A stretch of DNA of 64,000 nucleotides from Gorillibacterium timonense (GCF_001457415.1 NZ_LN881721.1:186001-250000), one strand, 5' to 3'. Numbered from the stretch's first letter, positions 1-8,278 are shown. Numbers and translations are program-made. Notes: a model not told the origin generated them from the sequence alone.

Positions 1-28
1 GGAAATAGTGGCGGCTATCATCCGGCAT
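1..28 (-). CDS. Start of an unidentified gene, cut by the window edge
   Basis: An ATG at 28 on the minus strand lies 3 bases beyond the MarR stop codon. A good ribosome binding site (AAAGGAGAA) sits inside the end of the MarR gene, ahead of this ATG. Nine codons are visible (MPDDSRHYF), too few to identify a product. The tight spacing implies co-transcription with the MarR gene. Genes in this position are often the transporter or enzyme controlled by the regulator, but nothing here shows which. Confidence 0.5.
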
Positions 29-31
29 AAA

Positions 32-490
32 TCATTCTCCTTTCTTGGCAGGGAGCTCGAGCCGGGACAGATTGTCATAAATGCGGGTAAGATAATCTTC
101 GAACATATCGATCTCGTGCTCCGCGAAGCCGTGATAAAACAAGTCCAGCATGTCGTTCGATACATCCTCATAAGCGGCTTTGAGCTGTTCATTCTTGGCG
201 GTGAGCTTGATGATGATTTTGCGACGATCGTCGGGGGAGGGAATTCTCTGTAGATGCCCGGATTGTTCAAGCCTCTCCAGCATGCGGGAAAGGGTGGACT
301 TTTCCAAAGCGGTTTTCTTCGCCAATTCCTGAATGGAAATGCCGTCGTTTTGCCACAAAACAAAGATGATTCTTCCCTGTGCCGAATTCAGCTCGTAAAG
401 GTCGTAGCTCTTCAGCTTCCTCGTAAAGACGCGTCCCGCCAGCTGATGGATTTTTGAGATCAAAAAGCCGCCTTGCCGGTTCTGGGGCAT
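32..490 (-). CDS. MarR family transcriptional regulator
   Basis: This 152-residue protein has the length and layout of a MarR winged-helix repressor. The DNA-binding segment covers about residues 50-105 (ISIQELAKKTALEKSTLSRM as the helix-turn-helix, then the wing with SPDDRRK). Flanking N- and C-terminal helices would form the dimer interface. The DDRRK wing motif is typical of the family. The start is the ATG at 490, with AGGAGGAATT directly upstream. It probably heads an operon with the gene starting at 28. Ligand and target are unknown; the promoter region (491-560) contains an imperfect palindrome around TTGTATATACAA that could be its own operator. Confidence 0.9.
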   Translation of the reverse strand: MPQNRQGGFLISKIHQLAGRVFTRKLKSYDLYELNSAQGRIIFVLWQNDGISIQELAKKTALEKSTLSRMLERLEQSGHLQRIPSPDDRRKIIIKLTAKNEQLKAAYEDVSNDMLDLFYHGFAEHEIDMFEDYLTRIYDNLSRLELPAKKGE

Positions 491-526
491 AATTCCTCCT
501 AAGTTGATGACTGCTCTACAATAACT

Positions 527-546
527 TTAAACGTTGTATATACAAC
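527..546. promoter_or_regulatory. Possible MarR operator
   Basis: The bases around 533-546 contain GTTGTATATACAAC, a perfect 14-base palindrome about 40 bp upstream of the MarR start codon. MarR proteins usually bind palindromes of this kind over their own promoter. This is inference from position and symmetry. Confidence 0.5.
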
Positions 547-705
547 TAAAATTATGTACCAATTATACCCACATCCTTTGATTCCATCAACCCTTTTTTT
601 TGATTTCCGCTTCGCTGGTATCATAAAATCCTCTCTCTTACCGGGATGTGTTTTATTGGTGTATAGTAGGGGGAGATTATTTCATGCGAGCGAGGGAGCC
701 CATTC

Positions 706-1830
706 ATGACGACGAATGCAAACACAAAGGTATATGCCTTATCCGAAATTGAGAATGTTAAGGTTCACGGAAGAACGACGGAGAATCGATCTCCCCTGAC
801 TTTGTTTTGGACAGGCAGCGGAATTGAATTAAACGCCAGAGGGTCGGAGCTATGGATTGAGGTCGAAGCCGATTATGATACGTATGAGCCCTGGATCAGC
901 ATCGTGATCAACTCGGCTCCGGTGAGCCGGCAGATGGTGACAGCGGGAAGGCATTGGATCTGTTTGTTCCGGGGAACGAACGCTGAAGCCGTGAAGAACG
1001 TTCGGGTCACCAAGGATGTGCAGGCCATGAGCGGAGACCCCGGCTGCCGGCTGCAGATTCATGCGGTGAAGAGCGACGGGGACCTTTTGCCCGTAGAGGA
1101 TAAGCCTTATAAGATTGAATTTATCGGAGACAGCATAACTTCTGGAGAAGGGGCCATCGGAGCAAAAGCCGAGGTCGATTGGGTCCCCATGTGGTTCAGC
1201 GCGATTCACAATTATGCGGCACTGACCGGGGAGGCCTTGGACGCTGAGGTACGGATTCTCTCGCAAAGCGGCTGGGGGGTTCTGACCAGTTGGGACAATA
1301 ACCCGCATTCCAATCTTCCGGACTACTATGAGAAAGTGTGCGGACTCCTGACCGGCGAGAGAAACAAAGCCTTGGGTGCTTGGAATGACAACGACTTCGC
1401 TTCTTGGCAGCCGGATGTGGTTGTGGTCAACCTCGGAACGAACGATGGCGGCGCCTTCCATTCACCGGAATGGAAAGATGAAGCTACCGGAGAGACGCAC
1501 AAGCAGCGCTTGAATGAGGACGGGACCTTCCATGATGAGGACCTGCGCGCCTTTGAGGAGGCAGTGGTGAAGTTCCTCGGCAAGCTTCGGACCTTCAACC
1601 CCAAAGCCCAGATCGTCTGGGTTTACGGCATGCTGGGGCTGCCGATGATGCCGGCTATTTACCGTGCGGTAGACGCTTATAAGTCCAAGACGGGGGACCG
1701 GAAGGTGTCCGTGTTCCAGCTCCCCAACACCACCGAGGAAACCGTCGGTTCGAGAACCCATCCCGGTGCCTTGGCCCATGAGCGAGCAGCCAAGGAGCTG
1801 ACCGGTTATCTCCGGGAGATTTTGAGCTAG
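706..1830 (+). CDS. SGNH/GDSL-type esterase, CE2-like
   Basis: A 374-residue protein with an N-terminal beta-sandwich-like part (about 1-130) and a C-terminal SGNH hydrolase domain. Block I is IEFIGDSITSGEG (nucleophile Ser in GDSI, about residue 145). A later block is VVVNLGTNDGG, and the catalytic Asp/His block is in SRTHPGALAHE near the C-terminus. This two-domain plan matches carbohydrate esterase family 2 (acetyl-xylan/acetyl-glucomannan deacetylases), so removal of acetyl groups from plant polysaccharide fragments is likely. There is no signal peptide, so it probably acts on imported oligosaccharides. The start is the ATG at 706 with GAGGGAG 8 bases upstream; the ATG at 684 is in another frame. 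It appears monocistronic. Confidence 0.85.
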   Translation: MTTNANTKVYALSEIENVKVHGRTTENRSPLTLFWTGSGIELNARGSELWIEVEADYDTYEPWISIVINSAPVSRQMVTAGRHWICLFRGTNAEAVKNVRVTKDVQAMSGDPGCRLQIHAVKSDGDLLPVEDKPYKIEFIGDSITSGEGAIGAKAEVDWVPMWFSAIHNYAALTGEALDAEVRILSQSGWGVLTSWDNNPHSNLPDYYEKVCGLLTGERNKALGAWNDNDFASWQPDVVVVNLGTNDGGAFHSPEWKDEATGETHKQRLNEDGTFHDEDLRAFEEAVVKFLGKLRTFNPKAQIVWVYGMLGLPMMPAIYRAVDAYKSKTGDRKVSVFQLPNTTEETVGSRTHPGALAHERAAKELTGYLREILS

Positions 1831-1953
1831 CCCGCAGTCAACCTTAATCGTGTGTAATGTAGGATGTGTCAGGGGCTGTCCCCCAAGCAGGTGAAAACCT
1901 GTTTTTAGGACCGCTCCGTTTTTGCGTTCATTCCCGGCAGCCGCGATACCCTC

Positions 1954-2109
1954 TCATCCAAAGAGATGATCCCGGTAATCGTCCAAGACCTTTCGTTCGA
2001 CTTCGGCTTGTACGGAAGACAGCTCCAGCTTGAGCTGGTGATACAGCTCATTTGGCAGTCCACCGTTGTCGGTAACACTGCCCCAAAGAATTGAATACCA
2101 GCGCAAGTT
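1954..2109 (-). pseudogene. C-terminal remnant of an unidentified gene
   Basis: Read on the minus strand there is an open frame of 51 codons that ends in TGA at 1954-1956 and has no start codon. Its translation looks protein-like (for example WYSILWGSVTDNGGLPNELY, followed by a charged amphipathic helix ending DDYRDHLFG). It is bounded upstream by a stop at 2110-2112, just next to the truncated tRNA. I do not recognise the family. It is best read as the tail of a gene whose 5' part was lost in a rearrangement. Confidence 0.35.
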
Positions 2110-2117
2110 TTAGGGAT

Positions 2118-2174
2118 GGGGAACTAGCTCAGCTGGGAGAGCGCATCGCTGGCAGCGATGAGGTCAGGGGTTCG
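2118..2174 (+). pseudogene. 3'-truncated tRNA-Ala(GGC)
   Basis: The first 57 bases of a tRNA are intact. They comprise acceptor strand GGGGAAC, D-arm GCTC-AGCTGGGA-GAGC, anticodon stem CATCG/CGATG around loop CTGGCAG (anticodon GGC, alanine), variable region AGGTC, then the T-stem strand AGGGG and TTCG. The match stops inside the T-loop, and the T-stem partner, the 3' acceptor strand and CCA are absent. It cannot be functional. The break lies at the left border of the AT-rich ABC exporter island and marks a recombination or deletion scar. Confidence 0.75.
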
Positions 2175-2301
2175 CAAAGGTGTCTTGTTACAGGATGCCC
2201 ATGGGATTTTAATCGGTTCACCAATGTTCGAGAAATCGTTGCAATGGAAGGGGATTAAATCATTAGAGCGTGTCTAGTAGATATTTTTAAAGAAGATAAC
2301 T

Positions 2302-2343
2302 AAAAAAAGAAGTATGACATACACCTGTCATACTTCTTTTTTT
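2302..2343. terminator. Bidirectional terminator hairpin
   Basis: Two perfectly complementary 18-base arms (2302-2319 and 2326-2343) surround a 6-base loop (TACACC). The stem starts with seven A and ends with seven T, so it can terminate transcription in both directions. No intact gene ends just before it, which fits loss of a neighbouring gene. It insulates the ABC exporter genes from upstream transcription. Confidence 0.8.
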
Positions 2344-2407
2344 ATACTCTTGATATGGGCTAGGAAAAGTTATTGAGCGACTCCAAAAATAAAGTGAGAG
2401 AAGTGAT

Positions 2408-2467
2408 ATGGAATGTAAAGTAAGGAATGCAAATATTTACAGTCCACCTGAAGATTCGCCATTGTGA
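2408..2467 (+). CDS. Possible 19-residue peptide upstream of the exporters
   Basis: A short ORF encodes MECKVRNANIYSPPEDSPL. It begins 13 bases after a purine-rich GTGAGAGAAG stretch and ends about 30 bases before the first exporter start. It has one Cys and a Pro/Ser/Asp/Glu-rich C-terminus. Position directly before two peptide-type exporters would suit a signal or precursor peptide, but the frame is short enough to occur by chance and no modification enzyme is nearby. Low-confidence call. Confidence 0.25.
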   Translation: MECKVRNANIYSPPEDSPL

Positions 2468-2499
2468 ACAATTAATTCAACATGAAGGGTGATTTTATT

Positions 2500-4296
2500 T
2501 TGTTGAAAAATAAACGATACAATCTTTTCTCATCCATTATGATTTGTCTGCAATCGAATCCCATCATTGTCTTATTATCACTTCTTTTTTCGATTATCGG
2601 CGGTTTCATACCGTATTTGTTAGTGAAGGTAAATGGCCGGTTTATCGATTCTGTTTTGGCGTATATCAACAATCATTCAAGTAGAAGTTTGATCTATATG
2701 CCTTTGCTTGGATTGCTGTTCCTATTTCTGGTAAGTTACGTTATTGGCGTTTTTTCGCAATTATTGAATGTTAGGCTGCTCATGGGTTTAAGAAGTCATT
2801 TTCATACGAAGATCATCAGAAAATCGGTCCGGATGAAGTATCAATACATAGAAGATTCAAATACATGCGATCTAGTAAATCGGGTTGTGGAAAACCCGGG
2901 AATGAATGCAGTACATGCCGTATTTATTAGCTTAACAAGCTTTGTGACCTTAGGTATTCAGCTTTGCAGCATAGCGTTACTTCTCATTTCACATCAATGG
3001 TGGCTGTTCCCGCTTATGATTCTAGTGTCTTTTCCTTTAATTGTTGTTTCATATTTAACCGGAATCGATACATATAAATCGCTGAGATGGAATAGCGAAA
3101 TTGCCAGGAAGTCGAATTATATTGAATTTGACGTATTAAGAGGAAGAGATTTAGCGGCTGAACGTAATTTATTTGGTTACTCTGGATATTTCAACGAGAA
3201 ATTCGATCGATATATTCAGACAGCGATCAAATTCACCAAGGATGTAAAGCGCAAATGGCTGTGGCGTGATAAAGCGGCGGCGTTTGCAATAATTGTTACC
3301 GGGGTCATCGTAACGCTGGCCTTTCTACCTTTGCTAAAAAGCAATATGATCTCAATCGGTTTTTTCATTTCAATTGTAACGGCTGTGTACCAAATGCAGG
3401 ATAACCTCGTAACAAACATCCCTGAAACGGTAAGATCATTATCAGAGAATAGTGGATATTTTCGAGACTTATCTGCTTTTGTTCAACTTGAAGAGCAGAA
3501 TCAAGCAGAACCAGATGCGGATGAATACAATCTCGAGATCGAAACAATCGAATTTAAAGATGTTTATTTCAAGTATCCAGGAACAGAACAAATGATAGTA
3601 AAAGGACTTTCTTTTACGTTGAAAAAAGGCGGGCACTATTCTTTTGTGGGAAAAAACGGATCAGGGAAAAGTACAATTACGAAGCTTTTGCTTGGGCTAT
3701 ATGACGTTGACCAAGGTTCGATTTTGATTAATGGGAAGAATATTAATGAATTCGGACGAAACCAACTTTATTCGTTATTTTCAGTTGTGTATCAAGACTT
3801 CGCGAAGTATTCGATACCTGCCAAGGACAATATCGGCATTGGGCATATCGAACAGATGAATGATAGGAACAGAATCGAGGAAGTAGCCGAATTTGCTGGC
3901 GTAAAGGATGTCATAAATCAACTTCCGAATCAATTCGATACCCCTCTAGGAAAGGTGCTTTCTTGTGGAGTGGACATCTCAGGTGGGCAGTGGCAAAGAA
4001 TCGCATTAGCAAGGTCGTTGATGAAAGAGAATACATTTAAAATTCTTGATGAACCTACATCGGCTCTTGATCCGATTGAAGAAAGCAGACTATACAAACA
4101 GTACTCGCAAATATCTAAGAACGAAACGACATTATTCATTTCACATCGATTAGGTTCGACCAAATTGGCGGACGTTATTATGGTGCTCGATAATGGACAA
4201 ATTGTTGCTTCCGGATCTCACGAGCAGCTAATGAATGAAAATGGAATCTATAAAGAGATGTTTACTATACAAAAGGAGTGGTATGATGAGGCATAA
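2500..4296 (+). CDS. ABC exporter half-transporter A (membrane domain fused to ATPase)
   Basis: An ABC-B/type IV exporter of about 600 residues with an N-terminal six-helix membrane domain (about 20-320) and a C-terminal ATPase. ATPase motifs: Walker A GKNGSGKST (about residue 385), Q-loop VVYQDF, signature SGGQWQR (about 490), Walker B with FKILDEPTSALD and H-loop ISHRLGS. It should pair with the next gene as a heterodimer exporting a peptide or lipid-like substrate across the cytoplasmic membrane. An in-frame ATG lies at 2482 without a ribosome binding site, whereas AAGGGTGA at 2485-2492 is well placed for the TTG at 2500 (or 2503), which I take as the start. The gene is markedly AT-rich compared with its surroundings, a sign of transfer. 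Confidence 0.88.
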   Translation: MLKNKRYNLFSSIMICLQSNPIIVLLSLLFSIIGGFIPYLLVKVNGRFIDSVLAYINNHSSRSLIYMPLLGLLFLFLVSYVIGVFSQLLNVRLLMGLRSHFHTKIIRKSVRMKYQYIEDSNTCDLVNRVVENPGMNAVHAVFISLTSFVTLGIQLCSIALLLISHQWWLFPLMILVSFPLIVVSYLTGIDTYKSLRWNSEIARKSNYIEFDVLRGRDLAAERNLFGYSGYFNEKFDRYIQTAIKFTKDVKRKWLWRDKAAAFAIIVTGVIVTLAFLPLLKSNMISIGFFISIVTAVYQMQDNLVTNIPETVRSLSENSGYFRDLSAFVQLEEQNQAEPDADEYNLEIETIEFKDVYFKYPGTEQMIVKGLSFTLKKGGHYSFVGKNGSGKSTITKLLLGLYDVDQGSILINGKNINEFGRNQLYSLFSVVYQDFAKYSIPAKDNIGIGHIEQMNDRNRIEEVAEFAGVKDVINQLPNQFDTPLGKVLSCGVDISGGQWQRIALARSLMKENTFKILDEPTSALDPIEESRLYKQYSQISKNETTLFISHRLGSTKLADVIMVLDNGQIVASGSHEQLMNENGIYKEMFTIQKEWYDEA

Positions 4297-6064
4297 TTCG
4301 TTACCGTTCCATAAAGTCATCGAAAGAACGATTTCATATGGATACAAGAAACTGAAGGCGTATTTTTTTATCTATATCCTTCTCTCGCTGATGCTCTCAT
4401 GTGTTAATTTTGTATCTATTTATATACTCCAAAAAATGTTTGATGTGATTTCCAACGCGGTTACAGGAGGCCATTGGACTCAGTCTACATTTAACCTGGT
4501 AATCCTTACAGGAGCGGTACTGGTCGTAAGTAATATACTTAAAGGAATTCATGGATATTTTAGCGAGAATTATTTCATGCAATTTATGAGTAAAATACTG
4601 AAGGACATGAACGCCAAGGCGGGGAAACTAGACCTTGTAGACTATGAATCGCTTGAATTATATCAAAAAATAAATATGGCTATTGGCGGCGTCAATTATG
4701 CGATAAAATCAACGATTTCCTTATTGAACGGAGTGATTTTCCACGTTTCATTCTTCATTAGTGTAACGATCTATTTCTTTTCGATTAAACCAACGCTGGT
4801 GCTATTATGCTTCTTGATTTTTATACCCAAGTTCGTCTCGCAAATGATAAGGGGTTCAAAGATATATCAGATTCAAGAGAAACTTGCGGATAAGAAAAGA
4901 GAATTTGATTATTTTCAAAAATGCCTAGTTGATAAAGAATATTTCAAGGAAACGAAAACGTACAGAGGCACCCCTTATTTTATCCGGCGATATAACGAAG
5001 CATTACAAAGCTACAATTCGCAACAATGGAATACGGAACGTAAAATCGCTTATATCGATCTCTTTCTTAGTTGTTTCACCTATTTAGGTTATGTAGGCTC
5101 CTTTCTCTTGTTAGTCAAATACCTTATGGACGGTACGATCTCAATCGGTATTTTCACTGCCATATACTACTCTTTGAATAAGCTAATGAGTTCGATGAAG
5201 GATATGGTTGAATTATTCGGCTCCATCTACCAAAACTCAAGTCTTGCCGGCAAGCTGTACGACTTTCTGGATCTTCCGGAAAGAAGCGGAAGAGACCACA
5301 CATTCTCTTCGGTTGAAAAAGTAACTTTAAACAACATTTCGTTTTCCTACCCGTACGCGAATAAGTGTTCCTTGGACCGGGTTTCTCTTGAAATCGAAAA
5401 AGGTACGAAGTTAGCCATAGTTGGAGTTAATGGGGCAGGCAAATCAACCTTAGTTAAGCTTCTTAGCGGGTTGCTGCAACCGAATGAGGGAAGTGTGCTA
5501 TTGAACGATATTGATATAGGAGATATTTCCCCGAAAAGTACATTCTCCCGAACTTCGGCTGTATTTCAAAACTTTGGCCGGTATAAACTGACGCTGAAGG
5601 AAAATGTGATACTAAGTGATATTGAGAAAGAAGCTAAGGAAGAAGAAATCATCAGCAAGATGGAAACGTCCGGTTTTGACTATAGCAAAATCGAGCAATT
5701 GGATTCATTGGAAACGATGATGTCAAGAGAATTTGGAGGAATAGACTTATCGGGCGGGCAATGGCAACGTTTAGCGATTGCCAGGGGATTTTATCGAAGT
5801 AACGACATGATTATACTCGATGAACCGACTTCTGCCATTGATCCGATAGAAGAAGCTCATTTGTATGATCGTTTCATTCAGATGTCGGAAGGGAAAATAG
5901 CGATAATCGTCACACATAGGCTCGGCTCAGTCAAACTTGCTGATCGAATTATTGTTATGGAAACAGGCAGGATCATAGAGGATGGTACGCATGAGGAATT
6001 AATGAAGAAAGACGGTGTCTATGCCTCGATGTTTCTTTCCCAGGCGGAATGGTATAGCAGGTGA
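4286..6064 (+). CDS. ABC exporter half-transporter B (membrane domain fused to ATPase)
   Basis: Second exporter of the same architecture, about 592 residues, overlapping the first by 11 bases, so the two are translationally coupled and probably form a heterodimer. Membrane helices occupy about residues 20-320. ATPase motifs are Walker A GVNGAGKST (about 380), Q-loop AVFQNFGRY, signature DLSGGQWQR (about 486), Walker B MIILDEPTSAID and H-loop VTHRLGS. Both ATPase sites look complete, unlike heterodimers with one degenerate site. The start is placed at ATG 4286 (or 4283) because AAAGGAG lies at 4272-4278; the longer frame from 4235 would overlap the first gene by 62 bases without a ribosome site. 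No immunity, peptidase or modifying gene follows. Confidence 0.88.
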   Translation: MRHNSLPFHKVIERTISYGYKKLKAYFFIYILLSLMLSCVNFVSIYILQKMFDVISNAVTGGHWTQSTFNLVILTGAVLVVSNILKGIHGYFSENYFMQFMSKILKDMNAKAGKLDLVDYESLELYQKINMAIGGVNYAIKSTISLLNGVIFHVSFFISVTIYFFSIKPTLVLLCFLIFIPKFVSQMIRGSKIYQIQEKLADKKREFDYFQKCLVDKEYFKETKTYRGTPYFIRRYNEALQSYNSQQWNTERKIAYIDLFLSCFTYLGYVGSFLLLVKYLMDGTISIGIFTAIYYSLNKLMSSMKDMVELFGSIYQNSSLAGKLYDFLDLPERSGRDHTFSSVEKVTLNNISFSYPYANKCSLDRVSLEIEKGTKLAIVGVNGAGKSTLVKLLSGLLQPNEGSVLLNDIDIGDISPKSTFSRTSAVFQNFGRYKLTLKENVILSDIEKEAKEEEIISKMETSGFDYSKIEQLDSLETMMSREFGGIDLSGGQWQRLAIARGFYRSNDMIILDEPTSAIDPIEEAHLYDRFIQMSEGKIAIIVTHRLGSVKLADRIIVMETGRIIEDGTHEELMKKDGVYASMFLSQAEWYSR

Positions 6065-6192
6065 TGGAACAACTGAACAAAGAAGAGGTGGAGCAGGAAC
6101 TTCAAGGAATAAGATAAGTCTATATTTTTTTGGAAAACAGAGGTAATCTGGAATTATACCCGGCCGGGAATGCGAAAGAAGCGAGGTTCCAT

Positions 6193-7179
6193 ATGGCAAA
6201 CCAAAACCTATTGGCGAAAGCAGCGAAATCCTTTGGATTTGATCCGGAAACCTTAGTGTTCATCAGCAAGTCGTGCAATGAAGTGCACCGGTTCACCAAA
6301 GACGATTAGCCCTACATCCTGCGCTTATCGGAAAAGCCGCTTGCGGATGCAGAGAAGGTCAGGGCGGAGATGGATTGGATCTATTACTTGGCGCAAAATG
6401 GCGTACATGCTTCGCTGCCAATCTTAACGAACGATCACCAGCTAATCGCGGTGTATGAAGAGCAGGAGAAGTATTTCATCACGACAGCATTCCATGCCGC
6501 ACCCGGACGGTGCTTTGACAAGAACGATCCCGAGCTCTGGGGTCCCGCGTTATTCCGCAAATGGGGAGAGACGATGGGGAGAATGCATTTCCTCACCCAA
6601 TCCTACGATGCTGCGAGGGTTGCGGTTAAACGAAACGAATGGGGGATCTGGAACATCTCCAATCCTCATCTGCAGCAGGGTCGCTACCACATTCTGCTGA
6701 AGAAACAACAAAAGCTGGAGAGGCAGATCGCATCGCTGCCGAAGGATCGTCAATCGTATGGAATGATCCACAATGACTTGCACCCCTTCAATTTCCACAT
6801 CGAGAAGGGGGATATCACGGTCTTCGATTTCGATGACAGCATCTACGGCTGGTTTGCACTCGATATCGCAATAGCAGCCGCTCATGCCGTATGGTGGGGG
6901 TCGCCGGCGGAGGATCGAAGCTCTAGGAATGAATTTGCCAAACGTTTCTTGGATGAGTTCTTAGCCGGGTACGACAAGCAGAATCGATTGGATTCCTACT
7001 GGATCCGGCAAATTCCTATGTTTATGGATTATCGGAAGAGCTGCTCCTACTTCTGGTGGCTTAGCGACTGGGACGGGGATGAGAGCCATCTGACCCCATA
7101 TCAGTCTGCTGGCATAGACTACGCGGTCTCCTTTATCGAGAATGGACAACGGTTTGACGGCTGCGAGATAGAATTATAG
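6193..7179 (+). pseudogene. APH-like phosphotransferase, broken by an in-frame amber codon
   Basis: One frame runs from ATG 6193 to the stop at 7177-7179, interrupted only by TAG at 6307-6309 (codon 39). The sequence before it (FTKDD) and after it (PYILRLSEKP) is what is expected in the N-lobe of the aminoglycoside phosphotransferase/homoserine kinase-like family. The C-lobe is intact, with catalytic loop HNDLHPFNF and metal-binding DFDDS (about residues 195-220). The part downstream of the stop could restart at ATG 6370 but would lack the ATP-binding N-lobe. A single C-to-T change (CAG to TAG) explains the lesion. The alternatives are a sequencing error or amber readthrough. Substrate unknown. 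Confidence 0.8.
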
Positions 7180-7207
7180 GGCATTGGCTGATGAGGATCG
7201 GTCGGAG

Positions 7208-7234
7208 AGGCGCTTTTTGGAGCGCTTCTTTTTT
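7208..7234 (+). terminator. Rho-independent terminator after the APH-like gene
   Basis: Stem AGGCGCT/AGCGCTT with loop TTTTGG, followed by CTTTTTT, 28 bases after the phosphotransferase stop codon. Confidence 0.8.
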
Positions 7235-7289
7235 GTGATGAGAGGAAGATCGAAACATGGATGTTCTCGTCATGAGTGCCGCTTGGAGG

Positions 7290-7448
7290 GGTAGTATCCA
7301 TTCGGCCGGAACGCTATACTAAGTACCAGAACGAGAAAACACGGCTTGGTTGGTAGTCCAAGCGCAAGGTGCTTATCGACGGCTCCTTGTCAGTAGCCTT
7401 CCCCCCCTCGGGATGTCCGTCGTTCTGATTGAGCAGAGGGGGATTTAT
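7290..7448 (+). promoter_or_regulatory. Probable yjdF-type riboswitch leader
   Basis: The 5' region of the YjdF gene is structured. A hairpin forms from GCTTGG and CCAAGC (about 7353-7371). Closer to the gene, CCCCCTC at 7403-7409 is complementary to GAGGGGG at 7436-7442, which is the ribosome binding site of the gene. Pairing would hide the ribosome site and switch translation off. The yjdF RNA motif is known to lie directly upstream of genes of this family in Firmicutes and to respond to aza-aromatic compounds. I assign it by position and by the ribosome-site sequestering helix, not by a match to the full consensus. Confidence 0.55.
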
Positions 7449-7859
7449 ATGAAGCTGACGATTTATCACGACGGGCAATACTGGGTAGGAATTTTGGAAG
7501 AGCAAGACCAGGCAAGGCTGAAGGCCGTAAGATTCATATTTGGGTCGGAGCCGAAGGATGAAGAGGTTTTGGATTTTATCCGAAATGACCTGTCTAGGCT
7601 GGTAGACCACCTGTCTCAAGGGGTGGATGTTCAGCTTCCGGAGAGCAGGAAGAGGAACCCCAAACGAGTAGCCAGGCTCGTTTCGAAAGAAGTAAGGAGC
7701 AAGGGCGTTTCCACCTATGCGCAAGAGGCTATGCGATTGGAGTATGAGAAACGCAAGCAAGATAAGCAGACAGATTCAAAGCAGCGGCGTGAAGCCGCAA
7801 AGGAATTCAAGCGGGAAGTCAAGGTTCGGAAAGCAAAGGAAAAGCATCGCGGCCATTAG
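7449..7859 (+). CDS. yjdF: YjdF family protein (DUF2992)
   Basis: A 136-residue cytosolic protein. The N-terminus MKLTIYHDGQYWVGILE, the YIFG-like RFIFGSEPKDEEVLDFI segment and the very basic, Lys/Arg-rich C-terminal helix (about 80-136) are characteristic of the YjdF/DUF2992 family. Its biochemical role is not established; the link with the yjdF riboswitch suggests a part in tolerance to aromatic heterocycles. The start is ATG 7449, 6 bases after GAGGGGG. It is a single-gene unit closed by the hairpin at 7866. Confidence 0.85.
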   Translation: MKLTIYHDGQYWVGILEEQDQARLKAVRFIFGSEPKDEEVLDFIRNDLSRLVDHLSQGVDVQLPESRKRNPKRVARLVSKEVRSKGVSTYAQEAMRLEYEKRKQDKQTDSKQRREAAKEFKREVKVRKAKEKHRGH

Positions 7860-7865
7860 AGGAAA

Positions 7866-7892
7866 GGGGCATCCCAACGGGAGCCCCTTTTT
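7866..7892 (+). terminator. Rho-independent terminator after yjdF
   Basis: Stem GGGGC-A-TCCC / GGGA-GCCCC with an AAC loop, then five T, six bases past the stop codon. Confidence 0.85.
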
Positions 7893-7990
7893 CGATGTGC
7901 GCCCGGCATGGGCGGTAAGCTGAGCCAATCCGATAAAGCCAGGTGATCGATTTCCCCCGACTGAAGATAACCGTTTCCCTCGGATCGCGC

Positions 7991-8170
7991 TCATGCAGGC
8001 GATTTTAGGTAATCGCATTGGATTTTATGAAGATAGGCGGCGTATTGCTGAGCTATGCAGCAATAGAACTCCGCATCTTCCGGAGCGCAATCCGATATGC
8101 GGTCCGAGAAATCACTGAGCTGGCAACGCAAGTCCAGCATCCTCTTCATATACTCGTTGTTCTCCCCCAT
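7991..8170 (-). CDS. Small conserved-looking protein, function unknown
   Basis: A 59-residue frame on the minus strand, start ATG 8170, stop TGA at 7991-7993. The protein begins MGENNEYMKRMLDLRCQLS and appears all-helical, acidic in the middle and rich in Cys (four residues) and Tyr. CAGGGATGG lies 4-12 bases before the start as a plausible ribosome site. It is transcribed divergently from the sigma-factor gene at 8350. I do not recognise the family. Codon use is consistent with a real gene, and no competing frame covers the interval. Confidence 0.5.
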   Translation of the reverse strand: MGENNEYMKRMLDLRCQLSDFSDRISDCAPEDAEFYCCIAQQYAAYLHKIQCDYLKSPA

Positions 8171-8252
8171 GATCCATCCCTGCCTTTGTGGAGTCTGTAT
8201 CGGATAAAGTGTCGTTGTTCAAGGAAAATACAACGTTGGGAAAAAATTCGAA

Positions 8253-8278
8253 AAAACAGGAACACATGTTCCTGTTTT
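8253..8278. promoter_or_regulatory. LexA (SOS)-box-like palindrome with -10 element before sigO-like gene
   Basis: A 26-bp inverted repeat with 12-base arms. Its centre (8259-8272) reads GGAACACATGTTCC, matching the Bacillus LexA/DinR box CGAACRNRYGTTYC at all but the first base. A -10 hexamer TATAAT follows at 8284-8289, so a bound repressor would cover the -35 region. Because the neighbouring genes are divergent, a terminator is not expected here, which favours an operator. Confidence 0.55.

Noticed and set aside
6064..6117. Seventeen-residue frame (MEQLNKEEVEQELQGIR) overlapping the stop of exporter B
   Set aside because: It looks like the start of a pterin-4a-carbinolamine dehydratase, but ends after 17 codons and nothing downstream continues the family. 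Too short to call.
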